A stretch of 64,000 bases of DNA, taken from the NCBI GenBank assembly GCA_022829145.1, contig CM040743.1, forward strand, positions 6,112,646 to 6,176,645, read 5' to 3'. The stretch comes from Albula goreensis. Lineage: Eukaryota > Chordata > Actinopteri > Albuliformes > Albulidae. Position numbers and translations under genes: made by a program. This document shows positions 49,763-61,847 of this stretch, piece after piece (the first letter of the stretch is position 1; each line of letters starts with the position of its first letter). The notes beneath the pieces are model-generated. The model made no database searches. It had not been told where the DNA came from and saw nothing but the letters and a program-made list of their open reading frames with translations.

Positions 49763-52337
49763 GTGCGTTACCCCCCCCCGCCACCCCCCCTACCCTCACG
49801 GCCCAGTGGCATAGTCACCTGCGTTACCAAAGCAGAGAGTGAGTCTGTGGGAAGGGTACAGAAGCTGAGTCTTGATTGCTCAAAAGCTCCCGTTCTCACT
49901 GTTGGGCGTTTGAGTCCCAGCTGCACCATTACGGGCTTTGTCCGGAGGTCCATGTGAGGAGGGCTTTTCATTGCTCAGATCAGACGGAGAGACTTATATG
50001 CATAGGCTCTATGTTTTCCTCTTCCCTTGCAGTCTGAGGAAATCAGTCAGTCAATGTCACTCAACCAGCACTTCAGCTGGAGTGGGAAAAACTGGGGAAA
50101 ATGCAAAAAAAAAATATATATATATATATATAAAATGAATAATAACAAAAGGAGTGATGAAAGCCTTGGTGTGGCTTACGGAAAAAGGGGCTTTTAAAGG
50201 TTGGTCTTGCAGCTGGACGTTCAAGTCACGCCAGGCAAATGGCCCCGAGCTGAACCACCTATTGCCAGAGGTGGAAGCAAGAGGGCAACATGTGCCAAAA
50301 AAATTAAAATAATACAATAGAAGCAGCGTGAGTTTAGGGGGAGAGTGGAGCCCAGGTTTGTACCGTATGTGTGTTTTTCTTCTCCACCTCTCGGTCTCCA
50401 TGTCTCCCCATCAATTAGCGCTCAGCGTAAGTAGCGACTTAAGAATGAGAGGAAGTGGCGGGCTGACGGGAGTTTCGTTTATGAGCGGTTGGTGTTTGTT
50501 GTGGGGGGGGTGGGGTTGTTGGTTGGTGGTGAGATAGGTGATGGGGCTTATCTCGAAGGGGGTGAGGGGGGCTTATCTCGGTTGCCCAAGTTTGACTTTG
50601 GAAGTGGGGGGGTGACCGGTATCCTTTTGGGGTGGGACTCACACCAGGCTTAAGAGTCCCCAAGGGGCTGGTTCCTCCCAGCTGCGGGTGCAACTCGGCC
50701 AGATAACACAGTTTTGTCCTGATTGGGTTTGAGGTGGGGGGGGGCTGACCTCAGCAGACGCTCTAACTCAGGGGCTCCCAAACTTTTCAGCCCACGACCC
50801 CCAAAATAACAGCACCAGAAACTCGCAACCCCACATATCCTGTTTTGAGGCATACAGACTTTCACACACATACACACTAGTAGGCCTGTCCATACAGAGC
50901 ACAGGGCTTTGATAACACAAAAGAACAAAATAACCTAACAGCCATAAATGCATGCTTTTCTATAGTAATAAAGTAATTTCAGACTTGCCTAATGACATGG
51001 GTGGGCACTATGCCTGACCCCCACTTTCCAATGCTCCAATCCAAGCACTCAAACACTCTAAAGCAAGCACTCAAAATAAGCAATAAACTGCTTGCTGTTT
51101 ATTTTTTCTTATTTGTTCTTTTTGTAATATTCAACCTTTAGCAGGTAAAAAGTCATAAAACAATGATCAGACACAGGGTACCAATTCTGACATAAAACCC
51201 AAATTGACTCAATTAGAAGGCAATATCTAACCTCAGCTACACATGTCGCAATTCATCTTCATGAAAATGTAGCAAGTAGGAACAAGACCGACATTTTGAT
51301 TATTTGAATATGAAGGCCATAAGATCGCTAAGTGATTGCCTGGATTAGTGTTCAGATGCTCGCTAATTAATAAAAAAGATGAAGGAAAAAGAATTCAGTT
51401 TTACTGTGCGCCATCAATATTCATGAAGGAACGACTAAAGCCCTGCATAGAAAGACGGATAATTTATTTTACATCATTAATTTTGGCACCCAAGAGCGCA
51501 GACGAATGCATTTGCACTCAACTGGAGTCTCCAGCAGGGCTTGGCGGGGGTTGTTTGAAAAAGAAGGCCCCAAATCCTCAGTAATTGTTTCTTTTTTTCA
51601 GTCATGAATGTTACTTACTAATGTGAAAACCCAGCGATAATGAAAAAAAAAAAAGGTTATGAATCTGTCACCGAGGTATTGTGCCCTGTCGTATTATCAC
51701 TTTTATATTTGGCAGAAGGTGAGAGGAAGTTAAGACAACCTGACTTCTTCACAGCACACTGTTCTTTTTTTTCATTTAATTATGATTCTACCTTACAACT
51801 TTCAAAATATTTTCTTACAAAGTTATAGAAGAAAAAGGGCGATGTTGTTGTTGTTGTTTTCGTCGTTGTCTGTCCCATTGTGGTGTGTTTTTGTGTTGGC
51901 CGTTTGAAGCACAGTGGGCATGAGCGCAGCATATAGCAGGCATAGGGCTTCTCCTTACTGAGCGATTCAACGACCCCCTACTGGGAGCATAACTCTGACG
52001 CAGAGGAAAGCAAAGGCTCAAACTGTGGTCTAATCTGTTAAGTCTCCTGCCCTTGAAAACTTCACACACTGAGTGTATGTTTGTGTTTGTTTGGTTGAGT
52101 GTCACATGCGCCCAAATGGAGTTTGCAAGTGAGGAATATATAACAGATTGTACTGTAGGCCCTGACTGGACCCTGATGTAACACATGGCCTTAAGGTCTT
52201 TCTCCACTGGGAAAGAGTGTTACAGCTATCAGGATATCTACTGTACAATATAATGTATATCTGTACAATAGCTGATACTATAGTGATACCTTCAACCACA
52301 GTTCTTCTGAGCAATCAGAGATTCAACATTACTCTGT

Positions 52338-52518
52338 AAGATCCAACTTGATTTGGCTAACCAAGGGCCAATCCCCCCCTGGGAGCAATGTGGGGTTAAG
52401 GGCCTTACTCAAGGGCCCAACAGCAGTGGTGTTCTTGCTGTGGCTAGACTGGGGCTTGAACCACTAACCTCAGGGGTCCCAGTCATGTACCTTAGCCACT
52501 GGGCTATAGGCTGCCCCA
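52338..52518 (-). repeat. well-preserved tRNA-derived SINE, copy 1 flanking exon 5
   Basis: On the - strand it reads an A-box head 'cagtggctaaggtacatgac', then a B box GGTTCAAGCCCC matching GGTTCRANNCC. 'aacaccactgctgttgggcc' and 'cccacattgctcc' follow. It is very similar to the copy at 55900-56099, including shared exact runs of about 30 bases, so both are relatively young. Confidence 0.8.
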
Positions 52519-53867
52519 TATAACTAGGACATTTAAACCCACAGCAATAGCTCTGGCTGTGCCTTGATGTCACTGATTCATTTTTGAACAAATTACCCCT
52601 TGGCCCCTAACAATAACTATAGCGACAGCCAATCACAATTGTGCATTTTGACTGAATTCCACGCGCTTCTAAAGATACTAAATGCACTTGACTGAATGTA
52701 GCCCACAGTCCTCGAGCAAGCTCATTAAAATTTCAGAGCGTCGCAGAAGTCAATTGGATAATTTTGTCGATGGCCTCTTTTCCACACAAGGAATCGTGCC
52801 CTGGACTTCGACCAAGCGGTACCTGTTCGTGCTTCTTTTCAGTGAAAGGAAAAAAAAATTAACCTGCAGTTCTCCTGCCTCCAGTCCTGTTAAATCATAT
52901 TGGTGAGGTGAGGGATGGGGTCATACATTGGAGAGACAGGCTCTGAACACACACAGGTATGTGTGTGTGCATGTGCGTGTGTGCGTGCATGTGTATGTGT
53001 GTGTGGGTGGGTGGATCCACGCCCTCTCTGCACTCTTCAACTCAGTGACGAGGCTTGTCTAAAGCAAGTACACGAGTGTGCGCAGTGTGCCGGACACAAG
53101 GAGCTCTTCTTCTGTTAGTCATTCCCTTATCCCTCCCACCACAGCCCTTTTCCCCCTCCAGTCACCGTCTGCATGACATCTTTTGTCATAGACAAAAGCT
53201 TTTGTTTCAAAGTAGCATTTGGCAACACTTTGAGTGTGGGCATTACTGAGCCTGCAATTTAAACCAGTGTTGAAACCCCTGAACACACACACACACACCC
53301 ACACAGAAAAACATGTTTTGCAGTGTAAGCACTAGCTGTGCAGTGACTCAAAAAGATGCTGTTGTCTTGCTGTTTTTACTTTCTTTTATGTGTGTTTTGT
53401 CATTTTATTTTTTACCCAGAATGTGGCATCAATTAAGCAAATTTCATGGGTTTAATTACGGCAAAACAGGATCTAAATCTGATGCCTAGATTGATGGGTA
53501 AATGAGGTTTTGTGACACAAATTTCTGACTTATTTGCTCTTCACAGCAAAACACAGTGGTTAGTTCAAATCGGTGATTGTAGCTCCAGACATTGTCAGTG
53601 CCATTACACCATCATTACAGAACAGACCCAAAACAACCTAACGTTTCCATGCTACAGAAAGGGCCATGTTGACCAAATAATGTGTTATTGGGCAGAAAAT
53701 ACCTCTTTTTCTGGGAAATCTCAGACATGTAGCATGAAAACTGTGATATTTTATCACCGATTTGGTGTGTGGCCGATTTGGGTTTTATCCAATCTTCCTC
53801 TCCCTCTCCCGCCCCAGTTGACATGCATATTAGCTCCTCTGTCAAGATGAGATGGAGCGAAGAGAGG

Positions 53868-53956
53868 GGGCTGATCCAGGATCAGCTTTCCTAGTTAGCT
53901 CATTATGTATGGGGTTCAGCTATGGACAGGTGGAATCTGATCCTGGATCAGTACAC
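53868..53956. repeat. palindromic MITE-like repeat, copy C
   Basis: CTGATCCAGGATCAGCTTT and AATCTGATCCTGGATCAG face each other around 'gctcattatgtatgggg'. It matches the centre of copies A and B. Its right edge is only about 40 bases before the exon 5 acceptor. Confidence 0.65.
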
Positions 53957-53995
53957 GTCTGTGGCTCATTTGTGTCATGCCTCTCTCCCACCCAG

Positions 53996-54151
53996 TTGGC
54001 ACGCACATCGGACGGTACTGCGGGCAGAAAGTTCCTCCCCCCGTGATCTCATACACGGGCATCCTGAGCCTGACCATAAGCACAGACAGCGCCATCGCTA
54101 AGGAGGGCTTCTCCGCCAACTTCAGCGTGATCGAACGGACGGTCCCACAAG
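53996..54151 (+). CDS. nrp1: neuropilin-1 coding exon 5 (end of CUB a2)
   Basis: Residues 216-267 plus the first base of 268. The acceptor is CTCCCACCCAG; the donor is CAAG|GTGAGC, phase 1 on both sides, so its loss would keep the frame. It reads VGTHIGRYCGQK, GILSLTISTDSAIAKEGFSA and NFS. Cys224 matches human Cys228. Asp246 matches human Asp250, the third calcium ligand. Asn257 matches the human Asn261 glycosylation site. It ends in the a2-b1 linker. Confidence 0.97.
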
Positions 54152-54175
54152 GTGAGCCCCGCTTTCCTATTGGAC

Positions 54176-54294
54176 TCCATTGCATGCACACTCCACTCTG
54201 TGTGCGTTTCAGAACAGGATTGCGTATGCACACTCATCTGTGTGTGTGTGTGTGTGTGTGCGTTTGAGAACAGGACTGCATATGCACACTGATC

Positions 54295-54326
<32 letters not shown>

Positions 54327-54416
54327 TTTGAGAGCAGGACTGTGTATGCGCACTAATCTGTGTGTGTGTGCGTGTGTGTGTGTGCGTTTGAGAACAGGAC
54401 TGCATATGCACACTAA

Positions 54417-54464
<48 letters not shown>

Positions 54465-54545
54465 AGAACAGGACTGTATATGCATACTAATCTCTATGTG
54501 TGTGTGTCTCTTTGAGAGTAGGATTGTATAAACACAAATATGAGT
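54176..54545. repeat. ~60-bp minisatellite with embedded (TG)n
   Basis: The unit GCGTTTGAGAACAGGACTG, followed by 'catatgcacactaatctg' and a (TG)n of variable length, recurs six times, near 54204, 54260, 54324, 54384, 54460 and 54510. The last copy and a partial first copy near 54180 are decayed. Length differences between units come mostly from the TG part. Confidence 0.9.
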
Positions 54546-55899
54546 GTGGGTTGGATCTTTCATTTGTTTGACAGTAATAACATACTACTGTATTAAAAAT
54601 AGCAATAACTTGACCAGAATTTTTATTTTTACGTACCAGAATAAATATGATGTACTGTGTGAATAGGAATACATATGTAATATAATTTATATAATAAATG
54701 GTTTGTATATACTATTTATATAAGGGAAAACTGGAAATCCCAAGGTCTGAACGAAACCTAAACCTGAACTAATAGATATTCAAAGTAACATAACTAGCTG
54801 GGAGCCAGGAGAGAGAGGTGTACCTAAACTAATGCATAACCTGAATGAGACAGGTACAATTTTGGAGGCAATGATGTTGAAAAGTAAAAAACTTCACTAC
54901 ACTAAAGTTTTGTCTACTCCCCGGAATTTTTCGTCCTCCCAGCCAAGCCAGTCTCAGGCAGATGAAGGCTTTGACGTACATAGAGCAGATGTCACAACAA
55001 ACCGCTGGGTACTCGTTTGACTGTCAATCGACGCCACACTTGTGATCTCTCAGGGGCCAAGGAAATTACAGCCCTTTCGCTCGTGCTGTGCGTCCACAAT
55101 TAGTGTGGCGAAGATTGGATTCACGAGCAGAAATACTGCCAATTATCCGCCGAAAGATGTGTGACCTGGCGGACTCGGGCATGGCACTGCGCCATGTCTA
55201 TAAATTGCAAGTGGGGCTAAACTCTGTGAACTTTGCGCGTGAGAATTAATCAAGAACTGCCTATAGCTCACTCAGCCAAAGTGCCGATGACAGACAGGCA
55301 AATTTCAAATTTTAGTGTGCCCACTCGGTTTAATGAACAGACTTTTGGACTTTTTAAAAGCCATAAATCAAAAAGAGGAGGCTTTTCATTAATGTAATGG
55401 ATCATGGAATGGTTTTTTTTGGCAGTTTTTACGGTTTGCCAGCTCAAGTTATCCTTCGGCTTAACGTAGCGAGCCAGACAGACACCGTTTGTCAAAATGG
55501 TTAGTTCTTTTTTTTTTTGTCCAAACGGCTCCTAGACCTGACCTCCCACCCCAATTTGTGAAATACTCTAAACAGTTCGCATGTGAGTTCAGCCACCGTA
55601 AGCTTGTAAATCTGTCTGTGGGCAGCATTCTTGCCTTGCCTGGGTGTTAAGCGCGGGTGTCGAGTAAAAAGCACTAATTATCCCAGATGGCGAAGTCTCC
55701 CACCCTCCCTCAGCCCCCCCCTCTGGGGTCCAGACTGCACACCCACCCCAGGGCTGCTCTCCAGCTAGGCACAACATATTGAACCCGGGGTCTGCTGTCG
55801 AAAGGCAAGAAAGAGAAGCTTGAGCTCTGTAACGAGGCCACAAGACTTTGATTTTACTGCTTTCTAACCATGGAACCTGAAGTGTGATTGCCACAGTTT

Positions 55900-56099
55900 A
55901 CATTACATTACATTACAGTCATTTAGTTGATGCTTTTATCCAAAGCGGCTTACAGTTGATTGGGCTAACCAAGGGCCAACCCCGGGAGCGATGTGGGGAT
56001 AAGGGCCTTTCTCGGGGGCCCAACAGCAGTGGTGTTCTTGCTGTGGTTAGACTGGGGCTTGAACCACTAACCTCAGGGGTTCAGGCTACAGGCTGCTCC
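55900..56099 (-). repeat. well-preserved tRNA-derived SINE, copy 2 flanking exon 5
   Basis: The + strand starts with (CATTA)n, then 'cagtcatttagttgatgctt' and 'ttatccaaagcggcttacag' (tail reversed). 'gggcttgaaccactaacctc' (B box reversed) follows. Same family and orientation as 52338-52518. It lacks part of the A-box head. The 'catttagntgacgctttta' tail is widespread in fish repeats (from memory). Confidence 0.8.
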
Positions 56100-56633
56100 G
56101 GTTTGAATCTTTGTAATGTTTTTCCTCTTTCTTTTTTAATGTCTGAATTAGCTGATCAATTATTTTCTGAAAGGCCCATCGCCTGAGCTGGGGATTGTTT
56201 CTCACATCTGTTTATCAGCTGAGGAAGCAGCGATGGAATACGCACCATTTTATTTGAATGACACAGGAGTCTTATGATGCCTCTCCGTGTTCCGCCTTAG
56301 GTTACTGTTAGAGGGATGTGAATCACGCAGCCTGTTAATTTGACATGATCCTTCTGTCTTATACCATGTGCCCCCGACCCCGATCCCCCTTGGGGGGGCG
56401 AGGGCTGCTGTCTGCTAGCACCGACCCCGGTCAGGGCATGGGGGGGGTCAGGGGGTCAGCCTCGGTCCACTCGTCACCACGTCACCCCGCCTCCGGGGGC
56501 CTAGCGGCCTGCAGTCACACCGTCTGAGTGACTGTCAAACATAAACACACAAAGAGATCCCTTCCCCCTCAGTCGTGGAGCTGAAGAAACAGAGTAGCAT
56601 GCGATTCTGGAAACATTCCAGGAGGTTAGGAAA

Positions 56634-56720
56634 CATTACATTACATCGCATTACATTGCATTAACTCAGAAGATCTTCTTATCAGAGTAACTTGCAGTGT
56701 ATACACATTAGTAACAAACA
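56634..56720 (-). repeat. SINE tail remnant
   Basis: 'acattacattacatcgcatt' followed by 'agatcttcttatcagagtaa' and 'cttgcagtgta' is a decayed version of the reversed tail seen at 55900. Confidence 0.5.
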
Positions 56721-57594
56721 GTCCTATATGTTAAGGAACTTGCAGGTTAGGAAAGATTAACGAGGTGTATTAGAAACTACATTGACCAGCAATCATGGCG
56801 GCTAGCAACTACCGTAGCCAGCAGTCCTGGAGATTGGAAACCAAAATAACCAGAAGTCCTGGAGATCAATAGCAACAGCAACCAGCAGCTGTGGTGGTAA
56901 GAAACTACAATAACCAACAGTCCTGAAAATAAGCAACCAGCAGCCCTTGGAGTTAGTAAACTGAATAACAAGATGGGCTGGAGGTTAGAGCTCAAAGTCA
57001 TGTCCCACCCATGGAGCCCATTCAAGAGAAGAGTGCTCCAGCTTTTGAGAAAAGTGTCCCCGTACACAGAGCAGATGTATTTCCCATGAGGGGAGCTTAG
57101 AAATGGGCAACCAGCATAAAATAAAATAAAATAAAAAAGTGAACCATATCCTCTTAGCCCCCGTCTGCTTTCTGGTCAGTGATGAATGTTTTATGGAATT
57201 GCTTTACATCAAATGCAATACACCTCTACTCCTGTCTCCATTAAATAGCTCTTTTGAGGGGGATGTGGAATACCACTTAAGGGTACTACAAGCTCAAAAT
57301 GGCTCCGTCTCTGGGGGGGCAGGAGTGGGATGGTCCTGCCGAAAGCCGTGTAAGGTCACCAACAGTCCCGTATCCTATAATAACCCCTAAAAAAAAATTC
57401 CCTTTTTCTCATATTTTTTGGAGTTTTGGATGACCTGACTTAATGCATATAGAGAGCCACAAATGTAATAAATAATATTTTTAAATTGAAAATATAAATT
57501 GTACTTCCCACCATGGTCACTTTTTATGTGTGCTTTGTGCATTTGGGCTAATTTGGCATTTGGGCCACCCCACCACCCTCTCGTCCAACTACAG

Positions 57595-57761
57595 ATTTTG
57601 ATTGCCGGGAACCACTAGGGATGGAGTCTGGGGAGATTCCCTCGGACAATATTATAGCCTCGTCCCAGTACAACAGCAACTGGTCCCCCTTGAGAGCCCG
57701 ACTCAACTACCACGAGAACGGCTGGACTCCGGCGGATGACTCCACCAAGGAATGGATACAG
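57595..57761 (+). CDS. nrp1: neuropilin-1 coding exon 6 (start of b1 discoidin domain)
   Basis: Residues 268-323. The acceptor is CCAACTACAG; the donor is CAG|GTAAGA, phase 0. It reads DFDCREPLGMESGEI, then ASSQYNSNWSP, then RLNYHENGWTPADDS and KEWIQ. Cys271 opens the b1 (F5/8 type C) domain, as human Cys275 does. Tyr293, Trp297, Thr312 and Asp316 match human Tyr297, Trp301, Thr316 and Asp320. These are part of the pocket that holds C-terminal arginine ligands such as VEGF-A165 and processed semaphorin tails. The loop length matches NRP1 and lacks the extra residue of NRP2. The next exon should begin Val-Asp-Leu and is not in the window. Confidence 0.97.
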
Positions 57762-59498
57762 GTAAGAGGATACCGCAGGACCGAAGAACTCTTTTAACCT
57801 TATTGAACTTTGTCTTGGTTCTGAAAACCAAGAACCAAACTCTGAACATTTATTCTGGGATTAACACCCAGCTGCAATTGACATTGTACCCTGTTCGTCA
57901 TTATACCCTCAAATCGTACTTAAAGCAGTGTCTCCCCAATCTCTTGTACCTGCTATGACACTTAAACTTTAGTTTACCACTACTGTCGGTTGTGACATTG
58001 ATAAATCTGGCATCGTCTCTGCTCTCTGCCAAACCTTGTAGCCACCCACAGACACTGAAGCCCTTCAGGACTAGCGTCGAATATCTAGTGTATAGAATAT
58101 CCCTGCTCTATAATGTAACTTGCACCAAGCGTGATCTGGAGTACCCCAAGGGTCTGTAACAGGGTCGATTTATTGCATCTCTGGCTAACATTTGCCTTGT
58201 CGGAGTGGTTTTCTTGTTGGTATCTCTGTAAAGGGGGGGGGTCTACTTGGCTACCAGGTTTAATAAATGGCCGCAGAGGGCCATTACTAAACAAGTTTCC
58301 CATCATGCCTCAGGAGGAAGCCCCTCCATCTCCTGGAAGGAGTAACAATGCTCCGGAGGGAAGGGGGTGGGGGGTTGGGGGTGGTGGACATGCACTCTCT
58401 CACTCATCGGCTTTTCCTGTGGGACGACTAGCGCCGCTGGCCGAGGAAGCCGGGCGCAGCAACCGTCCATTGTCTGTCCCGGGAATTCCAGCACCATTCA
58501 AAAAACAAAGGGCCCTGCGTCTGGGGTGAAATGGGACCCCTGTGAGGAGACAGGGGGACAGTGTGTGGGGGGGTGTTTTATATGCCTGTTGTCCTGCCTG
58601 AACCTACCCCATGAGCTCATAGACTAAACAACCTGTCCATGACTGGAGAGCAGGGAACACCCCCTCCACAAACCCCCCCCCACCAACTCACATCTGCGCA
58701 TTATGTCAATGTTGCTCTGCCACTGACCAGTCTGTGAACTGACTCACATACAGGTGTGGCATAAGCATTGTTGGGAATTGGGGGTGGGTTTGTCTGTGCC
58801 CGATTGTGTTTGTTTTGCCTCGCTTCGGTGAGATGCCCGAGAAACAGCATATCGGACGCCCACACCTTTTGTGAAGCCGTCACGCTACATTTTGAAATTA
58901 ATAAATGCTTCAACATGCAGAATTTTCCTGGGAATTCATTTGACCCAGTTTTTTTTTTTTTTTTTTTTTTTGAAACGTGGAGGCGTTGTTTGGAATTAAT
59001 GTTGCAGTTCCTTTGTTTAGTTTCAGTTTTGCAACTGATGATATTTTTTGAAAGCAGGGCTCATTCGATTGAGTCTTGAAGTGTAGTATTTTGTCAGCAT
59101 TGTATGATAAACCAGCAGATAATTCAGCTTGCTGGGGGGCAGAAACAATGCCGCATCTGCAAGCAGAACATCTTTTACCTTCAGTAACCTTTTATGGTTT
59201 TAGTCTGGCATTATGGTTCAATCTGCCTTGAGTCCTCGAGTATCACAAATTGGACAGTCAGATCTTGAAAGCTCTCAGATACTCTCACTTTTCAGTGTGT
59301 CAATAGCACTCATTTTTGGAGCGGTCACCATATTGGCAATGACGTGCCAGTAGTCAGATTCTCAGAGGGCAGGTTGTGGGAAATGGGAAATGTGATTTAA
59401 TTTCATCATGTCTCTTCTCGCTGTTCCATCCAACAGTGCACAGAGCCTTGTGGTTTATGTTTGGATCACTTGCCGGAATCGCTGCCTTCTCTACAGAC

Positions 59499-59697
59499 CA
59501 CAGGTGTCACAATCCAGTCTTAGAGGTCTGCAGCATGTGCTGGTTTCTGTTGCTTCAGCGTTTAATTAATTGGACTTAAAACGCTGATTTGCAACAGAGT
59601 CTATGCACCTGGTATCCTAAATGGCTGCCAATTGAAAGGGAACCACAAAAAACCTGCTGGCGCTGTAGCCTTCCAGGGCTGGAGTTTGACACCTCTG
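59499..59697. mobile_element. hAT-like MITE, second copy
   Basis: The left end CACAGGTGTCACAATCCAG and right end CTGGAGTTTGACACCTCTG are imperfect inverted repeats. The interior 'attgaaagggaaccacaaaa' resembles 'attgaatgggaaccacaaaa' in the element at 26124, so both belong to one family. The flanking octamers (CTACAGAC and GTGTAGAC) agree at five of eight positions, a decayed target duplication at best. Confidence 0.65.
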
Positions 59698-60682
59698 GTG
59701 TAGACGTCCCCTTCATTGATACGATTGGTTGGAAAACATCACTGGTGTCCCAAAGGTTTGTGGGTTTACTGTTCTGAACCACTCTGCTGTCTCTGGGCTT
59801 ATAGCTGAGAGAATTAAGCCTGATACACAAAGCCATTTATCCCCACATCACCTGCAGAAAAGCCCCAATGCTTTATGCAGATTATATAGCAATACTGCAG
59901 ACACAATGCTTTCAGTGACTTTTTATGTGTTGCATTTGAAAACTTTTTCAAATTGTTTTTGTTTAATTTTCACTCTAAGCACATAATCTATCCATCCACG
60001 CGGGTCTAATGCAGACATTCGAGAGGGAAGATCTGCATGTAAATGTGAGGGTGTTTTTTTTTTTTTGTTTTCTGTAGCTTTGAAGATTAAATGAGGAAGG
60101 CTATATTATGGGAATGACAATGCCTCTTCACATGAAATAGCAGGTTGAGCGTCGAAATGCAGAAGTGTTTGACAGCGGGGGCTAATGAGATGCAGGAGAG
60201 ACTGTAGAGATGCTACTCATAATAACTCAGCAAGAAATGCTGGGTTAGGCTGTGTAGAAGACCAGCAAATACTGAAGGTCTCCAGGACCTGGGGTTTGCA
60301 CCCTTGAGTTAATCTATTCGGCTTGCATTTTAAATGGTGGCCGAGCCCAGCCGATATGTCCTACCGTAGCCCGGTTGGAAACGGTGTGTGTAATATTTCA
60401 GAATTCACCCAGTGTAGTTATTTTAATTCTGACTGCTGCAAGTGATTGTTGTAATGTGCTAGTGCAGGCAGAAATTGCCTAGCAGGTTGTTGTGTGTGGC
60501 ATTAGTTCCCTCTTCATATATCGTTCCTGAATTGTCCTCCCCTTTGCCTGTCGTTGACATTTTTCCCTCTTAGATGTACTCAAACTTCAGTCGTTTTATG
60601 AATCTTAATGATATCCCCCAGTGATTCTCCAACATGTAGGAACACAGGGGTAGATCCATTGCCAAGGGTTTTCAATCAAAGT

Positions 60683-60900
60683 GTGTGAGGGTGTGTATGT
60701 GCGTGCATGTGTGTGTGCGCCTGTCTGTGTGTGTGTGTGTGTGTGTGCGCGTGTGTATGTGAATGTGTGCACGCACGTCTGTGTGTGTATGTGCGCATGT
60801 GTGTGTGGGCAGTTGTGTGTATGAATGTGTGCGCGCACATCTGTGTGTGTGTGTGTGTGTGTGTGTGATGAGTGTGTGCGCGCACATCTGTGTGTGTGTC
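60683..60900. repeat. TG-rich tract with repeated GCGCGCACATCTG
   Basis: Mixed TG arrays. 'tgtgcgcgcacatctgtgtg' is present twice (about 60828 and 60876), with a related copy near 60766. Pure TG runs lie between. Confidence 0.85.
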
Positions 60901-61847
60901 ATAAACCCAAGCAAGAAAAGGCTGCAACAGCACACTGAAGCTGGCACACTACCTCTGCCCCCATCCCCCCCCCCCGACCCCCACCCCTTCCACCTCCCAC
61001 CCGCTCACACCAATCAGGTGTCAAACCGCATCTGTTTCCAAGGGAACAAAGAAAGAAACCCGCTGTCAGTGTTCCATTTTGAATGTGAGGAAACCTGCAC
61101 CTACTCCAGAACAAAGTTAATTGCAACAAGTGTAATTTCAGAGCACAATTTCTTCATCCTGTTTAGATTAGGCACAATGTGTGGCACTTCAGAGCGATCT
61201 ATTGGTAGCTGCACAGATGGCCAGAATCCACAATTCATCTCCACTCTTTCTTGTTTTTTTTTTTCCTTTTTTATTTTGTCGTTGCATTCATACAATGGCT
61301 TAATGAATTTCCACATGCATTAGCCTCATACTGCAGGATTATTCATGAAAAGACAGGGGTTTTGATTTCCAGTCTCTTTTTTTGTCTTTTCTACCCCCAC
61401 CCCCCCCCCACCCTCCCCGGTATTTATTTAAAACCATATCCGGAATACGGTTCCTCATGCATTTTAATGTGGCCTCATTTCAGATACAGCAGAGAAAGGG
61501 CGGCGTGTTCAGTTTGGTCCCATAGTCATTAAGATTAGGCCGTGGTCCTGTGCATAGTAATGTGGGCTAGCTGTGATGCTGATCGTGCCTCCATGATGGA
61601 AAGGGGTCCGGGCTTCTCTGTAAGGCGCATGGAGACAGGCAGATTTCTAACATAGCAACCTCCCTTACAGCAGCCTGACTGACTTTTCACTCCAACTCCA
61701 CGAAATGGTATAACCTTTATATTTATTAAGCAATAAAAAAAAATCCGGAGATTTTTTAATTGTTAATAAAGTAACAGTCAGTAACTAGTTTTGATGACTG
61801 CCACAGTAGATCAAGGGCATTTAATCAAAATCAAATTCTAATTCTGA

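Larger units (their letters stand above)
49763..53995 (+). other. nrp1: nrp1 intron 4 (4.2 kb)
   Basis: From GTGCGT to CCACCCAG. It begins with a C-rich run. It contains (TA)n near 50111-50132, a possible 'ggggctcccaaac' repeat remnant near 50768-50835, a SINE (52338-52518), (TG)n near 52958-53005 and a palindromic repeat next to exon 5. Elsewhere nothing is recognised. Confidence 0.8.
54152..57594 (+). other. nrp1: nrp1 intron 5 (3.4 kb)
   Basis: From GTGAGC to CAACTACAG. A minisatellite occupies its first 400 bases. A SINE (55900-56099) and a SINE remnant (56634-56720) follow. The remaining stretches, 54546-55899 and 56721-57594, show no feature I can name. Confidence 0.8.

Noticed and set aside
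50766..50835. Possible start of another MITE (ggggctcccaaacttttcag)
   Set aside because: It resembles a common vertebrate repeat end, but I found no matching right terminus or target duplication, so I mention it only within intron 4.
21685..57761. Assignment of the gene to neuropilin-2
   Set aside because: Motifs FDLEDRE, KFCGKIAP, FVSDYETHGAG and the b1 loop length without the NRP2 extra residue all favour NRP1.
60763..61323. 186-codon frame in intron 6
   Set aside because: The first third is a TG-repeat translation and the rest has no recognisable sequence.
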